64,000 bases of DNA. It comes from Brevibacillus ruminantium (GTDB lineage Bacteria > Bacillota > Bacilli > Brevibacillales > Brevibacillaceae). The position numbers and the translations under genes are program-made. Shown piece after piece: positions 53,522 through 62,677 of the stretch (positions are counted from its first letter, which is position 1; each line of letters opens with the position of its first letter). The notes under the pieces are model-generated. The model made no database searches. It saw only the letters and a list, made by a program, of their open reading frames with translations, and had not been told where the DNA came from. The stretch is taken from assembly GCF_023746555.1 (NCBI RefSeq), contig NZ_CP098755.1:2119001-2183000 (forward strand), in the 5' to 3' direction.

Positions 53522-54442
53522 GTGGAGCAACTACTGCAACAGATGGAGAAAAAAGTATTTGGTCAAAGGCAAAACATTCGTTTGCTGGTCACAGCCATGC
53601 TGGCGGGCGGGCATGTTCTTCTGGAGGGCGTGCCGGGAATCGGAAAAACCAAAATGATCCGGACACTCGCGGAACTGATTAACGGCACGTATCGGCGGAT
53701 TCAATTTACGCCTGATCTGATGCCGAGCGATATTGTGGGAAATGTCGTCTTCAACATGCAACAAAATTCTTTTGAAACGCTCAAGGGACCGATTTTTTCC
53801 AACCTGCTGCTGGCTGACGAGATCAATCGCACGCCTCCAAAGACGCAGGCCGCTTTGCTTGAGGCGATGGAAGAGCGGCAAGTGACGATCCATGGTGTCA
53901 CTTATCCGCTTCCCGATCCCTTTTTTGTGATGGCTACCCAAAACCCGGTGGAATATGAAGGGACCTATGTCCTTCCCGAAGCGCAATTGGACCGTTTTCT
54001 GTTCAAACTGCAGGTGGATTATCCTTCCGAGTCGCAGGAGCTGGAGATTTTACGGCAGCACACTCCGTTCTTTGTGAAGGAAGCAGCAGAGGAGAATGTG
54101 GCATACAACGTGGAGGATATCATCCAAAAGCGGCAAAGGCTGGCGGAGGTAGTCGTCGAGGAACAAATACTGGCGTACATCACGACAATCATACGCAAGA
54201 CCCGGGAGACAAAGCGATTGTTGCTGGGAGCCAGCTCACGGGCAGGAATCGCGGTTCTGATGGCGAGCAAAGCGTGGGCCTTGCTCGATAACCGCATGTA
54301 CGTCACGCCGGACGATGTCAAGGCTGTTGTACGACCCGCCCTGCGGCATCGACTGATCGTGGCGCCACAGGTCGAATTGGAGGGGGGCAACAGTGACCAC
54401 ATCATCGATGAAACGCTCGCGGCCATTCCAGTCCCTCGCTAA
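53522..54442 (+). CDS. MoxR family AAA+ ATPase
   Basis: 306 residues from GTG 53522 with AAGGAG upstream. Walker A GVPGIGKTKMIRTLA, MoxR signature QFTPDLMPSDIVGNVVF, Walker B and partner LLADEINRTPPKTQAALLEAMEERQVT and MATQNPVEYEGTYVLPEAQLDRF are all typical. MoxR ATPases act as chaperones that mature VWA or DUF58 partners. The next gene, DUF58, overlaps by 50 bases. Confidence 0.93.
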   Translation: MEQLLQQMEKKVFGQRQNIRLLVTAMLAGGHVLLEGVPGIGKTKMIRTLAELINGTYRRIQFTPDLMPSDIVGNVVFNMQQNSFETLKGPIFSNLLLADEINRTPPKTQAALLEAMEERQVTIHGVTYPLPDPFFVMATQNPVEYEGTYVLPEAQLDRFLFKLQVDYPSESQELEILRQHTPFFVKEAAEENVAYNVEDIIQKRQRLAEVVVEEQILAYITTIIRKTRETKRLLLGASSRAGIAVLMASKAWALLDNRMYVTPDDVKAVVRPALRHRLIVAPQVELEGGNSDHIIDETLAAIPVPR

Positions 54443-55763
54443 GCGATTTTTTGACAACGGGATTCTCCCGACCAGAAGGATGATCATCTGGCTCGGGGGA
54501 GGTGCAGTGGTAGCCACTGCGGGTTCACTTGTCGGGATCGGGTACACCTTTTTCTGGATTTACAACCTTTTGCTTCTTTTGGCCAGTGTGCTGGACTGGA
54601 TGAGTATGCCGCGGAAAGGGCAGTTTGTGGCAGCGCGTATCCTGCCCGAGCAAACCGACATCGGGCAAACACTGACCGTCACCCTCGTACTGGAAAATCA
54701 CAGCGGGAAACCCGTGCGCTATCATCTCCGGGATGATCTCCCCTACACATTTGACCGGCCGACAGAAGTGACAGGCGTCTTGTCGGAGCGGCGAGGTGTC
54801 GTATCCTACATAACGAAGGGGAATGAGAGGGGATTATACACCTTTTCGCATCTCTATCTTCGCTATCAGGGAAAGCTGGGCCTGTGGGAGAAGCAAGCCA
54901 AACCGTATTGTCCTCAAGCGATTAAAGTGTATCCAGATCTATCGGCTGTCCGCGGGTACCTGCAATCGCTGCAGGACAGCCTGATTGTGGACGGGAAAAA
55001 AATCCTGCTCCGGTCAAGAAGCGGAACTGAGTTTCATGCGATTCGCGAGTATGTACCGGACGATGACCCGCGCCATATCAACTGGTCTGCCTCAGCCAGG
55101 GGACGGCGTTTGATGACGAATCAGTTTCGACCCGAGCAGGGAAAAGTGTTGACGCTCCTCTTGGACTGCGGCCGGATGATGGGCGTGGAGCTGGATGGCA
55201 GGAGCAAGCTGGATCTCTCTTTGGAGGCTGCGCTCACTTTGGCTGCCGTTGCGCTGAAACAGGGCGATCAGGTCGCCTTGCTGGCTTTTTCCCACGAGAT
55301 CAAAACCTATATTCCTCCAGGCAGAGGGCTCGGGCATCTTCATACATTGGTCGAGGCTGTCTATGATGTGCGAAGTGATTTTGTGGAATCCAACCCGCTG
55401 CAAGCACTGGAGTATCTGCATCGGCAACAAAAGCGGAGAAGCTTGATGGTCTTATTCTCCGATATGGAAAATTATCTGCTGGAGGATCAGCTGGGGGCGT
55501 ATCTGTGGAGACTGAGACGCAGTCATTTGCTGTTGCTGCTGTCACTGGCGGACCCGCTCCTGCATGAATGGAGCAAGGCAACTGTAAGCAACAGTCAGTT
55601 AGCCTTCGTCAAGGCGCTGGCACAACGTTTTCAATTGGATCGAAAGGCTTTCCAACAAAATATGATCGGCGCGGGTATCCAGGTCCTGGACATCCCGGCC
55701 GATCAATTGACGCTGACCGTAGTCAATTCCTATTTGGAGATTAAAAGAAGAGAAGCGTTATGA
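54393..55763 (+). CDS. DUF58 domain protein (VWA-like MoxR partner)
   Basis: 456 residues from GTG 54393 behind GGAGGGGGG, inside the moxR end. Two membrane helices (about 28-70) are followed by a CARDB-like beta domain. The DUF58 block EFHAIREYVPDDDPRHINWSASARGRRLMTNQF leads into a VWA-like region beginning LTLLLDCGRMM, where DCGRM replaces the usual DxSxS, so the metal site is altered. It is the standard partner of MoxR. It ends tail to tail with the SpoIIM gene, overlapping six bases. Confidence 0.88.
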   Translation: MTTSSMKRSRPFQSLAKRFFDNGILPTRRMIIWLGGGAVVATAGSLVGIGYTFFWIYNLLLLLASVLDWMSMPRKGQFVAARILPEQTDIGQTLTVTLVLENHSGKPVRYHLRDDLPYTFDRPTEVTGVLSERRGVVSYITKGNERGLYTFSHLYLRYQGKLGLWEKQAKPYCPQAIKVYPDLSAVRGYLQSLQDSLIVDGKKILLRSRSGTEFHAIREYVPDDDPRHINWSASARGRRLMTNQFRPEQGKVLTLLLDCGRMMGVELDGRSKLDLSLEAALTLAAVALKQGDQVALLAFSHEIKTYIPPGRGLGHLHTLVEAVYDVRSDFVESNPLQALEYLHRQQKRRSLMVLFSDMENYLLEDQLGAYLWRLRRSHLLLLLSLADPLLHEWSKATVSNSQLAFVKALAQRFQLDRKAFQQNMIGAGIQVLDIPADQLTLTVVNSYLEIKRREAL

Positions 55764-56717
55764 CCGCTGTCGCTGGCGATAGAAACCGTACAGGTACCAG
55801 CCGACGAGAGCCAGAAGAGTCAGAGCGGCTACACTGTACTTCGCTTCCAGAGAGAAGGAGGACGGGGTAATATACCCCTCGATAATTCCGGCGATGACGA
55901 ACATCGGCAGAGTGCCCAGAAGCAGTTGTGCAGATTCCTTGGCTGCTTGCAGGAACTGATATTTCCGGTGATAGATGCCCGGTACGAGGAGTCGGTATCC
56001 CATATGGAGTCCGGCTCCTCCTGCGATAAAGATCGCGGTCAACTCGATGACGCCGTGGGGCAATATGTAGGCCCAAAAAGCATAGCTGCTGTCTGCCTGG
56101 GCGTATACAGCTGCCAACGCTCCGACAAGCAGTCCGTTGTACAGCATCAGATAGACAGGGACGAGGCCCAAGGTAATCCCGCTGATAAAAGCGAGAAACG
56201 CCACTTTGATATTATTGATCATGATCGCCGTAGACATGATCGGACTATTGATCGCATCATGCCCCGCGCCCAGTCGGCTGGGATCGATATGTGCAGCCAT
56301 TCCTTCCGGCAGGACGTAGTAAAGATTCAGAGGGTCTACCATGACTGCCGCAAAGCCGGAAATCCCGCCGATGACGAACAACAAGCCGGCCAGCCCGATA
56401 AACCAGATGCGCTTGTTCACCAGGGAAAAGAGATGAACCCAGAAGAAATGGGAGAGCTGGCCCATGCTGTTGGATTGTTGCCGGTATGCGGTATTATGGG
56501 CCCTGGATACCAGCTGGTTCAAATACTGGGTGATCTCGTCATGCGGATGGTAGGTTCGGATATAAGCCAGATGGGCAGAGGTTTTTTTATACAATAAGGT
56601 AAGGCGGTCGATTTCTGCTGCTCCCACCTGGCGCGGACGTTTTTGAAAATGTTCCAGCAGACGGTCGAGCTCAGCCCAGGTCGCTTTGTGGGACTGCCAA
56701 AATGATGTCAGGTTCAC
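55758..56717 (-). CDS. Stage II sporulation protein M family membrane protein
   Basis: 319 residues from GTG 56717, eight bases after AAAGGAG; ATG 56744 is a longer alternative. A cytoplasmic helical N-terminus (about 1-95) precedes five or six membrane segments with INNIKVAFLAFISGITLGLVPVYLMLYNGLLVGA and ILPHGVIELTAIFIAGGAGLHMGYRLL, the SpoIIM/DUF95 signature. Its length and MoxR-cluster context show it is the general DUF95 protein, not necessarily the engulfment protein SpoIIM. It is divergent from the RDD gene. Confidence 0.85.
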   Translation of the reverse strand: MNLTSFWQSHKATWAELDRLLEHFQKRPRQVGAAEIDRLTLLYKKTSAHLAYIRTYHPHDEITQYLNQLVSRAHNTAYRQQSNSMGQLSHFFWVHLFSLVNKRIWFIGLAGLLFVIGGISGFAAVMVDPLNLYYVLPEGMAAHIDPSRLGAGHDAINSPIMSTAIMINNIKVAFLAFISGITLGLVPVYLMLYNGLLVGALAAVYAQADSSYAFWAYILPHGVIELTAIFIAGGAGLHMGYRLLVPGIYHRKYQFLQAAKESAQLLLGTLPMFVIAGIIEGYITPSSFSLEAKYSVAALTLLALVGWYLYGFYRQRQRS

Positions 56718-56780
56718 GAGCAGGTCTCCTTTCAAAGAGTTCACAGACGAGTGTCAAAAAGGAAGGGTGAAATCGCCAGC

Positions 56781-57605
56781 ATGAATGAGCAACACATCTC
56801 CAATCAATTAGAAAGAGAAATGGCAATCGTTACACCAGAGCACGTTCAGCTTCGCTTCCAGACAGCGGGTCTGGGAAGCAGGGCGGCTGCTCAACTGATC
56901 GATACCGGCCTGCTTCTCTTGGTTAATCTTACTGTATTTCTAATAGTGGGTATAGTTATTTTTGGAAATGAACCTCTTTTTTTTCAGGAAACGGAAAACT
57001 ATGCGCTTGCCATCATCTTGATTGTCTTGTTCCTGTTAAACTTTGGCTATTTCTTTTTCTGGGAGTATTTCCGAGCCGGACAGACACCTGGGAAACGCTG
57101 GATGAAAATCCGCGTCATCCAGGAAAACGGCCAGTCCCTCACCTTTCTGTCAGCAGTCATTCGCAATCTCTTTCGGATCATTGATTCAATGCCGACCGGT
57201 TATATGCTGGGAAGTTTGGTCTCGTTTTTTCACCCGCGCGACAAAAGGATCGGCGATCTAGTCGCGGGAACCATCGTTGTCGTGGAAAGCGGTTCAGCGC
57301 GTGGAAAGGCAAGCGGGAAATGGTCCAGAAAACTAGAAAAATGGCGCGAAAATGCGCCCGTCGTCTTTCTGAATGAGCGGCAAAAACAGGCGATCACCAG
57401 AGAGGACTGGAATCTTCTGGATACTTTCGTGCAGAGAATTCCCGGTTTGTCGGAGACCAAGCGAATCGAACTGGCTTTGCAGATCGTACGACGAATCTGC
57501 ACGCGTCTTGATTGGCCACAGCGACAAGCAGCAGAGGATCATGCCGTCGGCTTTCTGTTGCAAGTGCATGAGCAGCTGGAGCACGAATGGAAGATCGGAA
57601 GATAA
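56781..57605 (+). CDS. RDD family protein with long C-terminal extension
   Basis: 274 residues. The RDD part (about 20-160) has LGSRAAAQLIDTGLLLLVN, FWEYFRAGQTPGKRWMKIRVI and DKRIGDLVAGTIVV. About 100 extra residues follow, basic and helical, with KQAITREDWNLLDTFVQRIPGLSETKRIELALQIVRRIC, a conserved tail of RDD proteins that sit next to MoxR clusters. GGAAGGGTGA is upstream. A terminator follows within 10 bases. Confidence 0.85.
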   Translation: MNEQHISNQLEREMAIVTPEHVQLRFQTAGLGSRAAAQLIDTGLLLLVNLTVFLIVGIVIFGNEPLFFQETENYALAIILIVLFLLNFGYFFFWEYFRAGQTPGKRWMKIRVIQENGQSLTFLSAVIRNLFRIIDSMPTGYMLGSLVSFFHPRDKRIGDLVAGTIVVVESGSARGKASGKWSRKLEKWRENAPVVFLNERQKQAITREDWNLLDTFVQRIPGLSETKRIELALQIVRRICTRLDWPQRQAAEDHAVGFLLQVHEQLEHEWKIGR

Positions 57606-57613
57606 CGACAAAC

Positions 57614-57643
57614 AAAAGATCAGGATAAAGGTCCTGATCTTTT
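57614..57643 (+). terminator. Rho-independent terminator
   Basis: AAAAGATCAGGA pairs perfectly with TCCTGATCTTTT around a six-base loop. Confidence 0.88.
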
Positions 57644-57720
57644 CGCCAAAAGAGGTGTCGAAAAATGTTTTATGTTATAATAATACCTCATCCTTTGTCA
57701 GATGAAAGGAGGGGGAGCTG

Positions 57721-58233
57721 ATGAACGACAAGATCGTGTCAGCATCATCATCGCCATCCACAACGCTGCGTATGCCTGAGCAGGGCAAACAGGCAAGACG
57801 AAAGCGCAAGGGATTGTGGAAAAGCTTATTTCATACCATCCTTCCCCAGTCGGAAGAGAAGCGCTCTGCCGCGCCTGTTATCGTGGCAGTCGTACTCTGG
57901 GGCGGATTGGCTTACGGTGGGTACGCTTTTGCCGTACATACCTTGGACAAGCAGCAGCAACTGGTGCAGCAACGAATTGAAGAAATACAAATGGCCAATC
58001 TACATCAGATGAGGACAATGGAAGAGCAGCTAACCACGGTACAGGATGAGATGAAGCTGGTGCAGGGTGGACTGGCTAACATTGAAGAAGAATTGCAACT
58101 GACGGGAAAAACACTGGGAGGAACCAATCAAACCAAACAGGCCTTGCAGGATCGGATCGATCAGCTGAACAAGCAACTGGTTGATTTGAAAGCCTCGTTG
58201 AAAAAACTGGAGGATGCCGCTCGTGCCTGGTAA
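57721..58233 (+). CDS. Membrane-anchored coiled-coil protein
   Basis: 170 residues with AAAGGAGGGGGAG upstream. A basic cytoplasmic N-terminus (QARRKRKGLWKSLF) and one membrane helix (about 52-72, APVIVAVVLWGGLAYGGYAFAV) precede a long coiled coil rich in Gln, Leu and Glu to the end. This layout resembles division or envelope spacers. No enzyme domain is present. The next gene, also secreted and with its own coiled coil, overlaps by 11 bases, so the two products probably work together. Confidence 0.7.
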   Translation: MNDKIVSASSSPSTTLRMPEQGKQARRKRKGLWKSLFHTILPQSEEKRSAAPVIVAVVLWGGLAYGGYAFAVHTLDKQQQLVQQRIEEIQMANLHQMRTMEEQLTTVQDEMKLVQGGLANIEEELQLTGKTLGGTNQTKQALQDRIDQLNKQLVDLKASLKKLEDAARAW

Positions 58234-59293
58234 GATTCACCGTTTTTTTGCTTTTTTGCTCGCTCCAGCCATTGGTTTTTTACTGGCGTTCTCCCAGGCC
58301 AATCCGGTGGACAAGCTTCCTTACCAAGGCTTAACGCTTGCGGCCGAGGAGTCTCACAATCATGTAGCGGCACTTGCTGAGCAGCTCCAGGAGACCAAAA
58401 CCCAGCTGCGCAACACGGAAATTCTCCTCGAAGATATCCGCGACCAAGCGACGAAGGAAAAAGAAGAGTACGAAAAGCAGAATCAGTCCATTCATAATCT
58501 TCTGGAGGACAGCAAGTCCCAGACGAAAAAGTCAGCGGACGTACTGGATACGCTCCTCTCCAATATGCTGGGAAATCCGATCGGCCAGACATTTGGAAAA
58601 AATGCGACGATCAAGGTATATTCTCTTGAGGAAGCAGGCTATCGCGGTTACATGGCCAAAGTCCGGCTGAACAATCCGAACGCTCTGCGCATGGTCCTCG
58701 CACATGATCAAGTCAAGAGCCGCGGAGAGACGACCAGCCAGGCTGCCAAACGAAAAGGGGCTGTACTGGCCATCAATGCGGGCGGCTTTATGAAGGACAG
58801 TCAGGGCAATCTCGTTCCGATCGGCACCACGGTAGTTGACGGAAAGGTTCAGACCTTTTCTACGAATACGGATTTGAGCTTCGTCGGCTTTAATAAAAAT
58901 GGTCGTCTGGTCGGAGGAAAAATCAATTCCCAGGAAGAGATTACGCAAAAAGGCATCCTGCAGGGCGCCAGCTTTTTGCCTACGCTCCTGCAAAACGGAA
59001 AGCGGATGCCGATTCCCAAGGCCTGGGCAAATGCCCGACAGCCACGGACATTGATCGGTCATTTTGACAACGGGGACCTGCTTTTGATCGTGATTGACGG
59101 CAGACGCAAAGGATGGAGTAACGGCGTGACGCTGGAAGAAGCGCAGCGCAAGCTCCAGGAATTCCACGTCGTGGACGCGTACAATCTGGACGGCGGCGGC
59201 TCCAGTGCGTTTTATTACAATGGCAAGCTCTTGAACCGTCCGTCCGATGGCAGAGAGCGCGTCGTATCAAGCAATCTGATTATCCTGCCGTGA
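58223..59293 (+). CDS. Phosphodiester glycosidase family exported protein
   Basis: 356 residues from GTG 58223, nine bases after GGAGG within the previous gene. A signal anchor (about 5-25), then a coiled coil (about 45-105), and the NAGPA-like domain with VLAINAGGFMKDSQGNLVPIGTTVVDG, RQPRTLIGH and NLDGGGSSAFYYNGKLLNRPS. The mammalian relative uncovers mannose-6-phosphate; bacterial members act outside the membrane, probably on wall or capsule phosphodiesters. The substrate is unknown. Confidence 0.85.
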   Translation: MPGKIHRFFAFLLAPAIGFLLAFSQANPVDKLPYQGLTLAAEESHNHVAALAEQLQETKTQLRNTEILLEDIRDQATKEKEEYEKQNQSIHNLLEDSKSQTKKSADVLDTLLSNMLGNPIGQTFGKNATIKVYSLEEAGYRGYMAKVRLNNPNALRMVLAHDQVKSRGETTSQAAKRKGAVLAINAGGFMKDSQGNLVPIGTTVVDGKVQTFSTNTDLSFVGFNKNGRLVGGKINSQEEITQKGILQGASFLPTLLQNGKRMPIPKAWANARQPRTLIGHFDNGDLLLIVIDGRRKGWSNGVTLEEAQRKLQEFHVVDAYNLDGGGSSAFYYNGKLLNRPSDGRERVVSSNLIILP

Positions 59294-59416
59294 TCACTGC
59301 AGACGGCGGAGAAGATCCTCTTCTTGTCACAAGGAAAGAAATACTCTTTTCAGGTGACGGGAAGGGGATTTTTCATTTTTCTCCAAATGCGTCAAAAGGA
59401 CACGACTTTCTCCACG

Positions 59417-59446
59417 TTGACCGTTCGAAATATTCAAAATTATAAT
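59417..59446 (+). promoter_or_regulatory. Sigma-A promoter of the gamma-glutamyltransferase gene
   Basis: TTGACC (59417-59422), 18-base spacer, perfect TATAAT (59441-59446). Transcription would start near 59453, which fixes the gene start downstream of that point. Confidence 0.8.
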
Positions 59447-59479
59447 AAAGTTAAGGCTTACATAACTGGAAGCGAAAGG

Positions 59480-61519
59480 GTGAGGAGGGTGAAAGCAAAA
59501 GCGAAGGTGCTGATTTCCGGTGTAGCAGCGTTTCTGCTTTTGGCAACTCCGGTGCATGGAAAGATGCCGGGGATTCCCAAGGAGACGACGGGGGCGACGA
59601 AAGGAATCGTAGCCGTATCCCACCCGGCGGCGGCGCAAGTGGGCAAGGATATCCTGCAACAGGGAGGAAATGCGGTAGATGCGGCGGCAGGCATCCAACT
59701 GGCCCTGGCTGTTGTCGAACCGCAGATGTCTGGCATTGGCGGCGGGGGCTTCATGATGATTTATCTGAAAGACAAACAGAAGATTACAGTCATCGACTCA
59801 AGAGAGATGGCTCCCCGCAAAGCGGATCCTAAGATGTTTCTGGACGCAGCCGGAAAACCGGTGCCGTTTGAGCAGCGCCATACCAATGGCAAGGCTGTTG
59901 GGGTTCCAGGCACCCTTTTGGGAGTGGAAACAGCACTCAAGCAATACGGGACGAAAAAACTCGCCGAAATTATCGATCCCGCCATTGAATTGGCAGAAAC
60001 AGGCGTGACCGTCAACTGGATCACGGCAAAGCATATCAAGGACAGCGAGGACAAATTGAAAAAACACAAGACCGCAGGGGAGGTGTTTGCTCCGGGAGGC
60101 AAGCCGCTGGAGGAAGGAGCGCTTTTGGTCCAGCCAGATTTGGCGAAAACCCTCAAGCTGATCAAGGAAAAAGGGCCGGATGCCCTGTACCGCGGAGAAA
60201 TCGGAGCAGCGCTGGTCAAAGAGGTTCAGCGTACGGGCGGTGCCATGACGTTGGAGGATCTGAAGCACTACGTGGTCAAAGAGCGGGAACCGGTGCGGGA
60301 TACGTTCCGGGGTTATGAAGTCGTTTCGATGGGACCGCCCAGCTCAGGAGGACTGACGCTGCTCCAGATTTTAAAGCTGATGGAGGGCTATGACAACAAA
60401 CAGGACGGCCCGCTCTCGGCTGCCTATTTGCATCGTCTGATCGAAGCCAACCATCTGGCTTACGCAGATCGGGCCGCCTATATGGCGGATGAAGATTTTT
60501 ACCCTGTTCCGAAAAAGGGACTGATCGACAAGGAATATATCAACGAGCGGAGGAAATTGATTCAGCCGGATCGGGTGAATACTGATGTAAAAGCCGGCGA
60601 TCCGTGGCAGTATGAGGGGAAAAAAGCGGTGCAGGCGCTTTCGCTGACCGATGTGACTCCGGTTAAACAGACCACCCACTTTTCCGTCATGGATAAATGG
60701 GGCAATCTGGTCTCCTATACAACGACGATTGAGGATGTGTTTGGCAGCGGCATTATGGTTCCCGGCTACGGCTTCATGCTGAACAATGAACTGACGGACT
60801 TCGATGCCGCTCCTGGCGGGGTCAACCAGGTCGAGCCGGGCAAAAGGCCCCGCTCCAGCATGACGCCCACCATCGTGCTGAAGGATGGGCAGCCCTTTAT
60901 GGCGGTAGGTTCCCCAGGCGGCTCGACGATCATCGCATCCGTTTCCCAAACGATCCTAAATGTTCTGGAGCATGAAATGCCGATTCAGGAAGCAATCCTT
61001 TCACCGCGTATTTTCTCCAGCACATATCCTATCGTGAGCTGGGAAGACGGCATCGAGCAAGACGTGGTTCTGAAGCTGATGGGCATGGGGCATGTTTTCC
61101 GGGAGCAGCCTGAAAATATTGGCAACGTTCAGGCGGTGATTTACGATCTTGAAAACGGCAAAATGTACGGCGGTGCCGACAATACGCGGGAAGGTACGGT
61201 TTTGGGCGTAGATGCCGTCGCATTTTCCTGGGCAGAACCGGCAGCGCCAAAAGCGGCTGAAAAAGGGGCTTTTGTCGTCCAAGTCAATGGACATCCGTAC
61301 CCGTTTACAGCCAATCAGCTCCTCCTTTGGAACGGAGAACCCTATGTCCAGGCAGATAAGCTGCTCCTGGGATTGAATGCGAGACAGGCGTCATTTTCCG
61401 CGGATGAGATTAAACGAGACGGCCGCCTGTTCCTTCCCGTCAAAAGAGTGGCCGAAGCCCTTGGGTATACGGTCACCTGGAAAGCACGGGAAGCCGTTGT
61501 GTCACTGCAGAAACCATAG
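59480..61519 (+). CDS. ggt: Gamma-glutamyltransferase with C-terminal copper-amine-oxidase-like domain
   Basis: 679 residues. GTG 59480 (GGAAG seven bases upstream) gives the signal peptide RRVKAKAKVLISGVAAFLLLATPVHG; the promoter at 59417 excludes an earlier start. The Ntn-hydrolase shows GNAVDAAAGIQLALAVVEPQMSGIGGGGFMM, then QTTHFSVMDKWGNLVSYTTTIED, where Thr398 should be the self-cleavage nucleophile, and PRSSMTPTIVLKDGQPFMAVGSPGGS. Residues about 594-679 form a copper amine oxidase N-like repeat common in Paenibacillaceae wall proteins. It cleaves glutathione or poly-gamma-glutamate outside the cell. Confidence 0.93.
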   Translation: MRRVKAKAKVLISGVAAFLLLATPVHGKMPGIPKETTGATKGIVAVSHPAAAQVGKDILQQGGNAVDAAAGIQLALAVVEPQMSGIGGGGFMMIYLKDKQKITVIDSREMAPRKADPKMFLDAAGKPVPFEQRHTNGKAVGVPGTLLGVETALKQYGTKKLAEIIDPAIELAETGVTVNWITAKHIKDSEDKLKKHKTAGEVFAPGGKPLEEGALLVQPDLAKTLKLIKEKGPDALYRGEIGAALVKEVQRTGGAMTLEDLKHYVVKEREPVRDTFRGYEVVSMGPPSSGGLTLLQILKLMEGYDNKQDGPLSAAYLHRLIEANHLAYADRAAYMADEDFYPVPKKGLIDKEYINERRKLIQPDRVNTDVKAGDPWQYEGKKAVQALSLTDVTPVKQTTHFSVMDKWGNLVSYTTTIEDVFGSGIMVPGYGFMLNNELTDFDAAPGGVNQVEPGKRPRSSMTPTIVLKDGQPFMAVGSPGGSTIIASVSQTILNVLEHEMPIQEAILSPRIFSSTYPIVSWEDGIEQDVVLKLMGMGHVFREQPENIGNVQAVIYDLENGKMYGGADNTREGTVLGVDAVAFSWAEPAAPKAAEKGAFVVQVNGHPYPFTANQLLLWNGEPYVQADKLLLGLNARQASFSADEIKRDGRLFLPVKRVAEALGYTVTWKAREAVVSLQKP

Positions 61520-61536
61520 TGGATGAAAGGATAGAG

Positions 61537-61560
61537 AGGGAGCCTGCGGGTTCCCTTTTC
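61537..61560 (+). terminator. Rho-independent terminator after ggt
   Basis: AGGGAGCC pairs with GGTTCCCT (with a G-U pair) around TGCG, followed by TTTTC. Confidence 0.7.
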
Positions 61561-61679
61561 TGATGGACACAGGAGAAAAGGGTTTACGGGCAGTGGGATT
61601 TTTTATAAGGTAGTAAGCGGATAGAGACATGCAGAGCTTGGCTGTTTCATGACAAATAATCAGGAAAGGGTGGGAGAGG

Positions 61680-62573
61680 ATGAAAAAGGTACTCGTTCTC
61701 GGTGGAACCCGCTTTTTTGGGAAGAGGCTGGTCAATAGCCTGATAGCGGATGGTGCCCACGTTACAATTGCGACGAGGGGAAGAATGCCGGACGACTTTG
61801 ACAATGAAGTGAATCGCTTGCAGATCGATCGCAACGATTTGGATTCACTCCGGCTGGTGGGGAAGACCGATTGGGATCTTGTGTACGATAATCTTTGCTA
61901 TTCCGAAGAGAATGCAACCCATGTGGTGAACGTATTGGAAGGAAAAACGGCCAAATACATCGTAACCTCATCGAGAGCGGTTTACACATACTCTCCGCTT
62001 GAGCGGACCGAGGATGACTTCAATCCGTATACATATGAAATCAGGCGCGGGACGAGAGAGGATGTCTCCTATGAGGAAGGAAAGCGGCAGGCGGAGGCTG
62101 TTTTATTTCAAACAGCCAAATTCCCTGTGATTGCCGTTCGATATCCAATCGTCCTAGGCAAGGATGATTATACCCGGCGCCTGCATATGTATGTGGAATG
62201 GGTGAGAGAACAAAGAGAAATCATCATTGGGAATCCAGATGCCCGTCAATCATTCATCGATTCGGCTGAAGCGGCAGCTTTTCTGAAATGGACGGGCGAT
62301 GCTGCGAAAGCAAACGGACCGTATAATGCCTGCTCCGAGGGAGAATGGACACTTCCCCAGATTCTCGAGGAAATTTCATCAGTCACGGGTAAGCCAGTTC
62401 GCATGATTGCAGGTGCATCGGATCAGGAGCATTCTCCGTTCGCGCTTCCCGCCCCATATCTCCTTAATACGCAAAAGGCGAAATCGGAAGGGTACGTATT
62501 CAGCAAGCTATCAAATTGGCTCGTCCCTTTGATTCACGACCTGGCCATCGAGCAAAAAGCGAGAAACAGCTAG
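61680..62573 (+). CDS. NAD-dependent epimerase/dehydratase family protein
   Basis: 297 residues of extended SDR. The Rossmann motif VLGGTRFFGKRLV (GGTxFxG) and IVTSSRAVYTYSPL come first. The usual YxxxK is replaced by YEEGKRQAEAV, which keeps Tyr and Lys at the expected spacing. It resembles the isoflavone-reductase-like NAD-binding proteins next to sugar genes, but the substrate is not visible. GGTGGGAGAGG precedes ATG. It stands alone. Confidence 0.83.
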   Translation: MKKVLVLGGTRFFGKRLVNSLIADGAHVTIATRGRMPDDFDNEVNRLQIDRNDLDSLRLVGKTDWDLVYDNLCYSEENATHVVNVLEGKTAKYIVTSSRAVYTYSPLERTEDDFNPYTYEIRRGTREDVSYEEGKRQAEAVLFQTAKFPVIAVRYPIVLGKDDYTRRLHMYVEWVREQREIIIGNPDARQSFIDSAEAAAFLKWTGDAAKANGPYNACSEGEWTLPQILEEISSVTGKPVRMIAGASDQEHSPFALPAPYLLNTQKAKSEGYVFSKLSNWLVPLIHDLAIEQKARNS

Positions 62574-62677
62574 CTTTTTCGTGTTACCATCTATTCTTTT
62601 CATCCGTCTATTTACTATGGTAAGGTAATAAGACGAAGACCGTTTCTTCTTTGTCAGAAATCAGGAGGCACACTTTC

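Noticed and set aside
59324-59479. N-terminal extension of gamma-glutamyltransferase
   Set aside because: A strong promoter lies inside it, and the later GTG gives a proper signal peptide.
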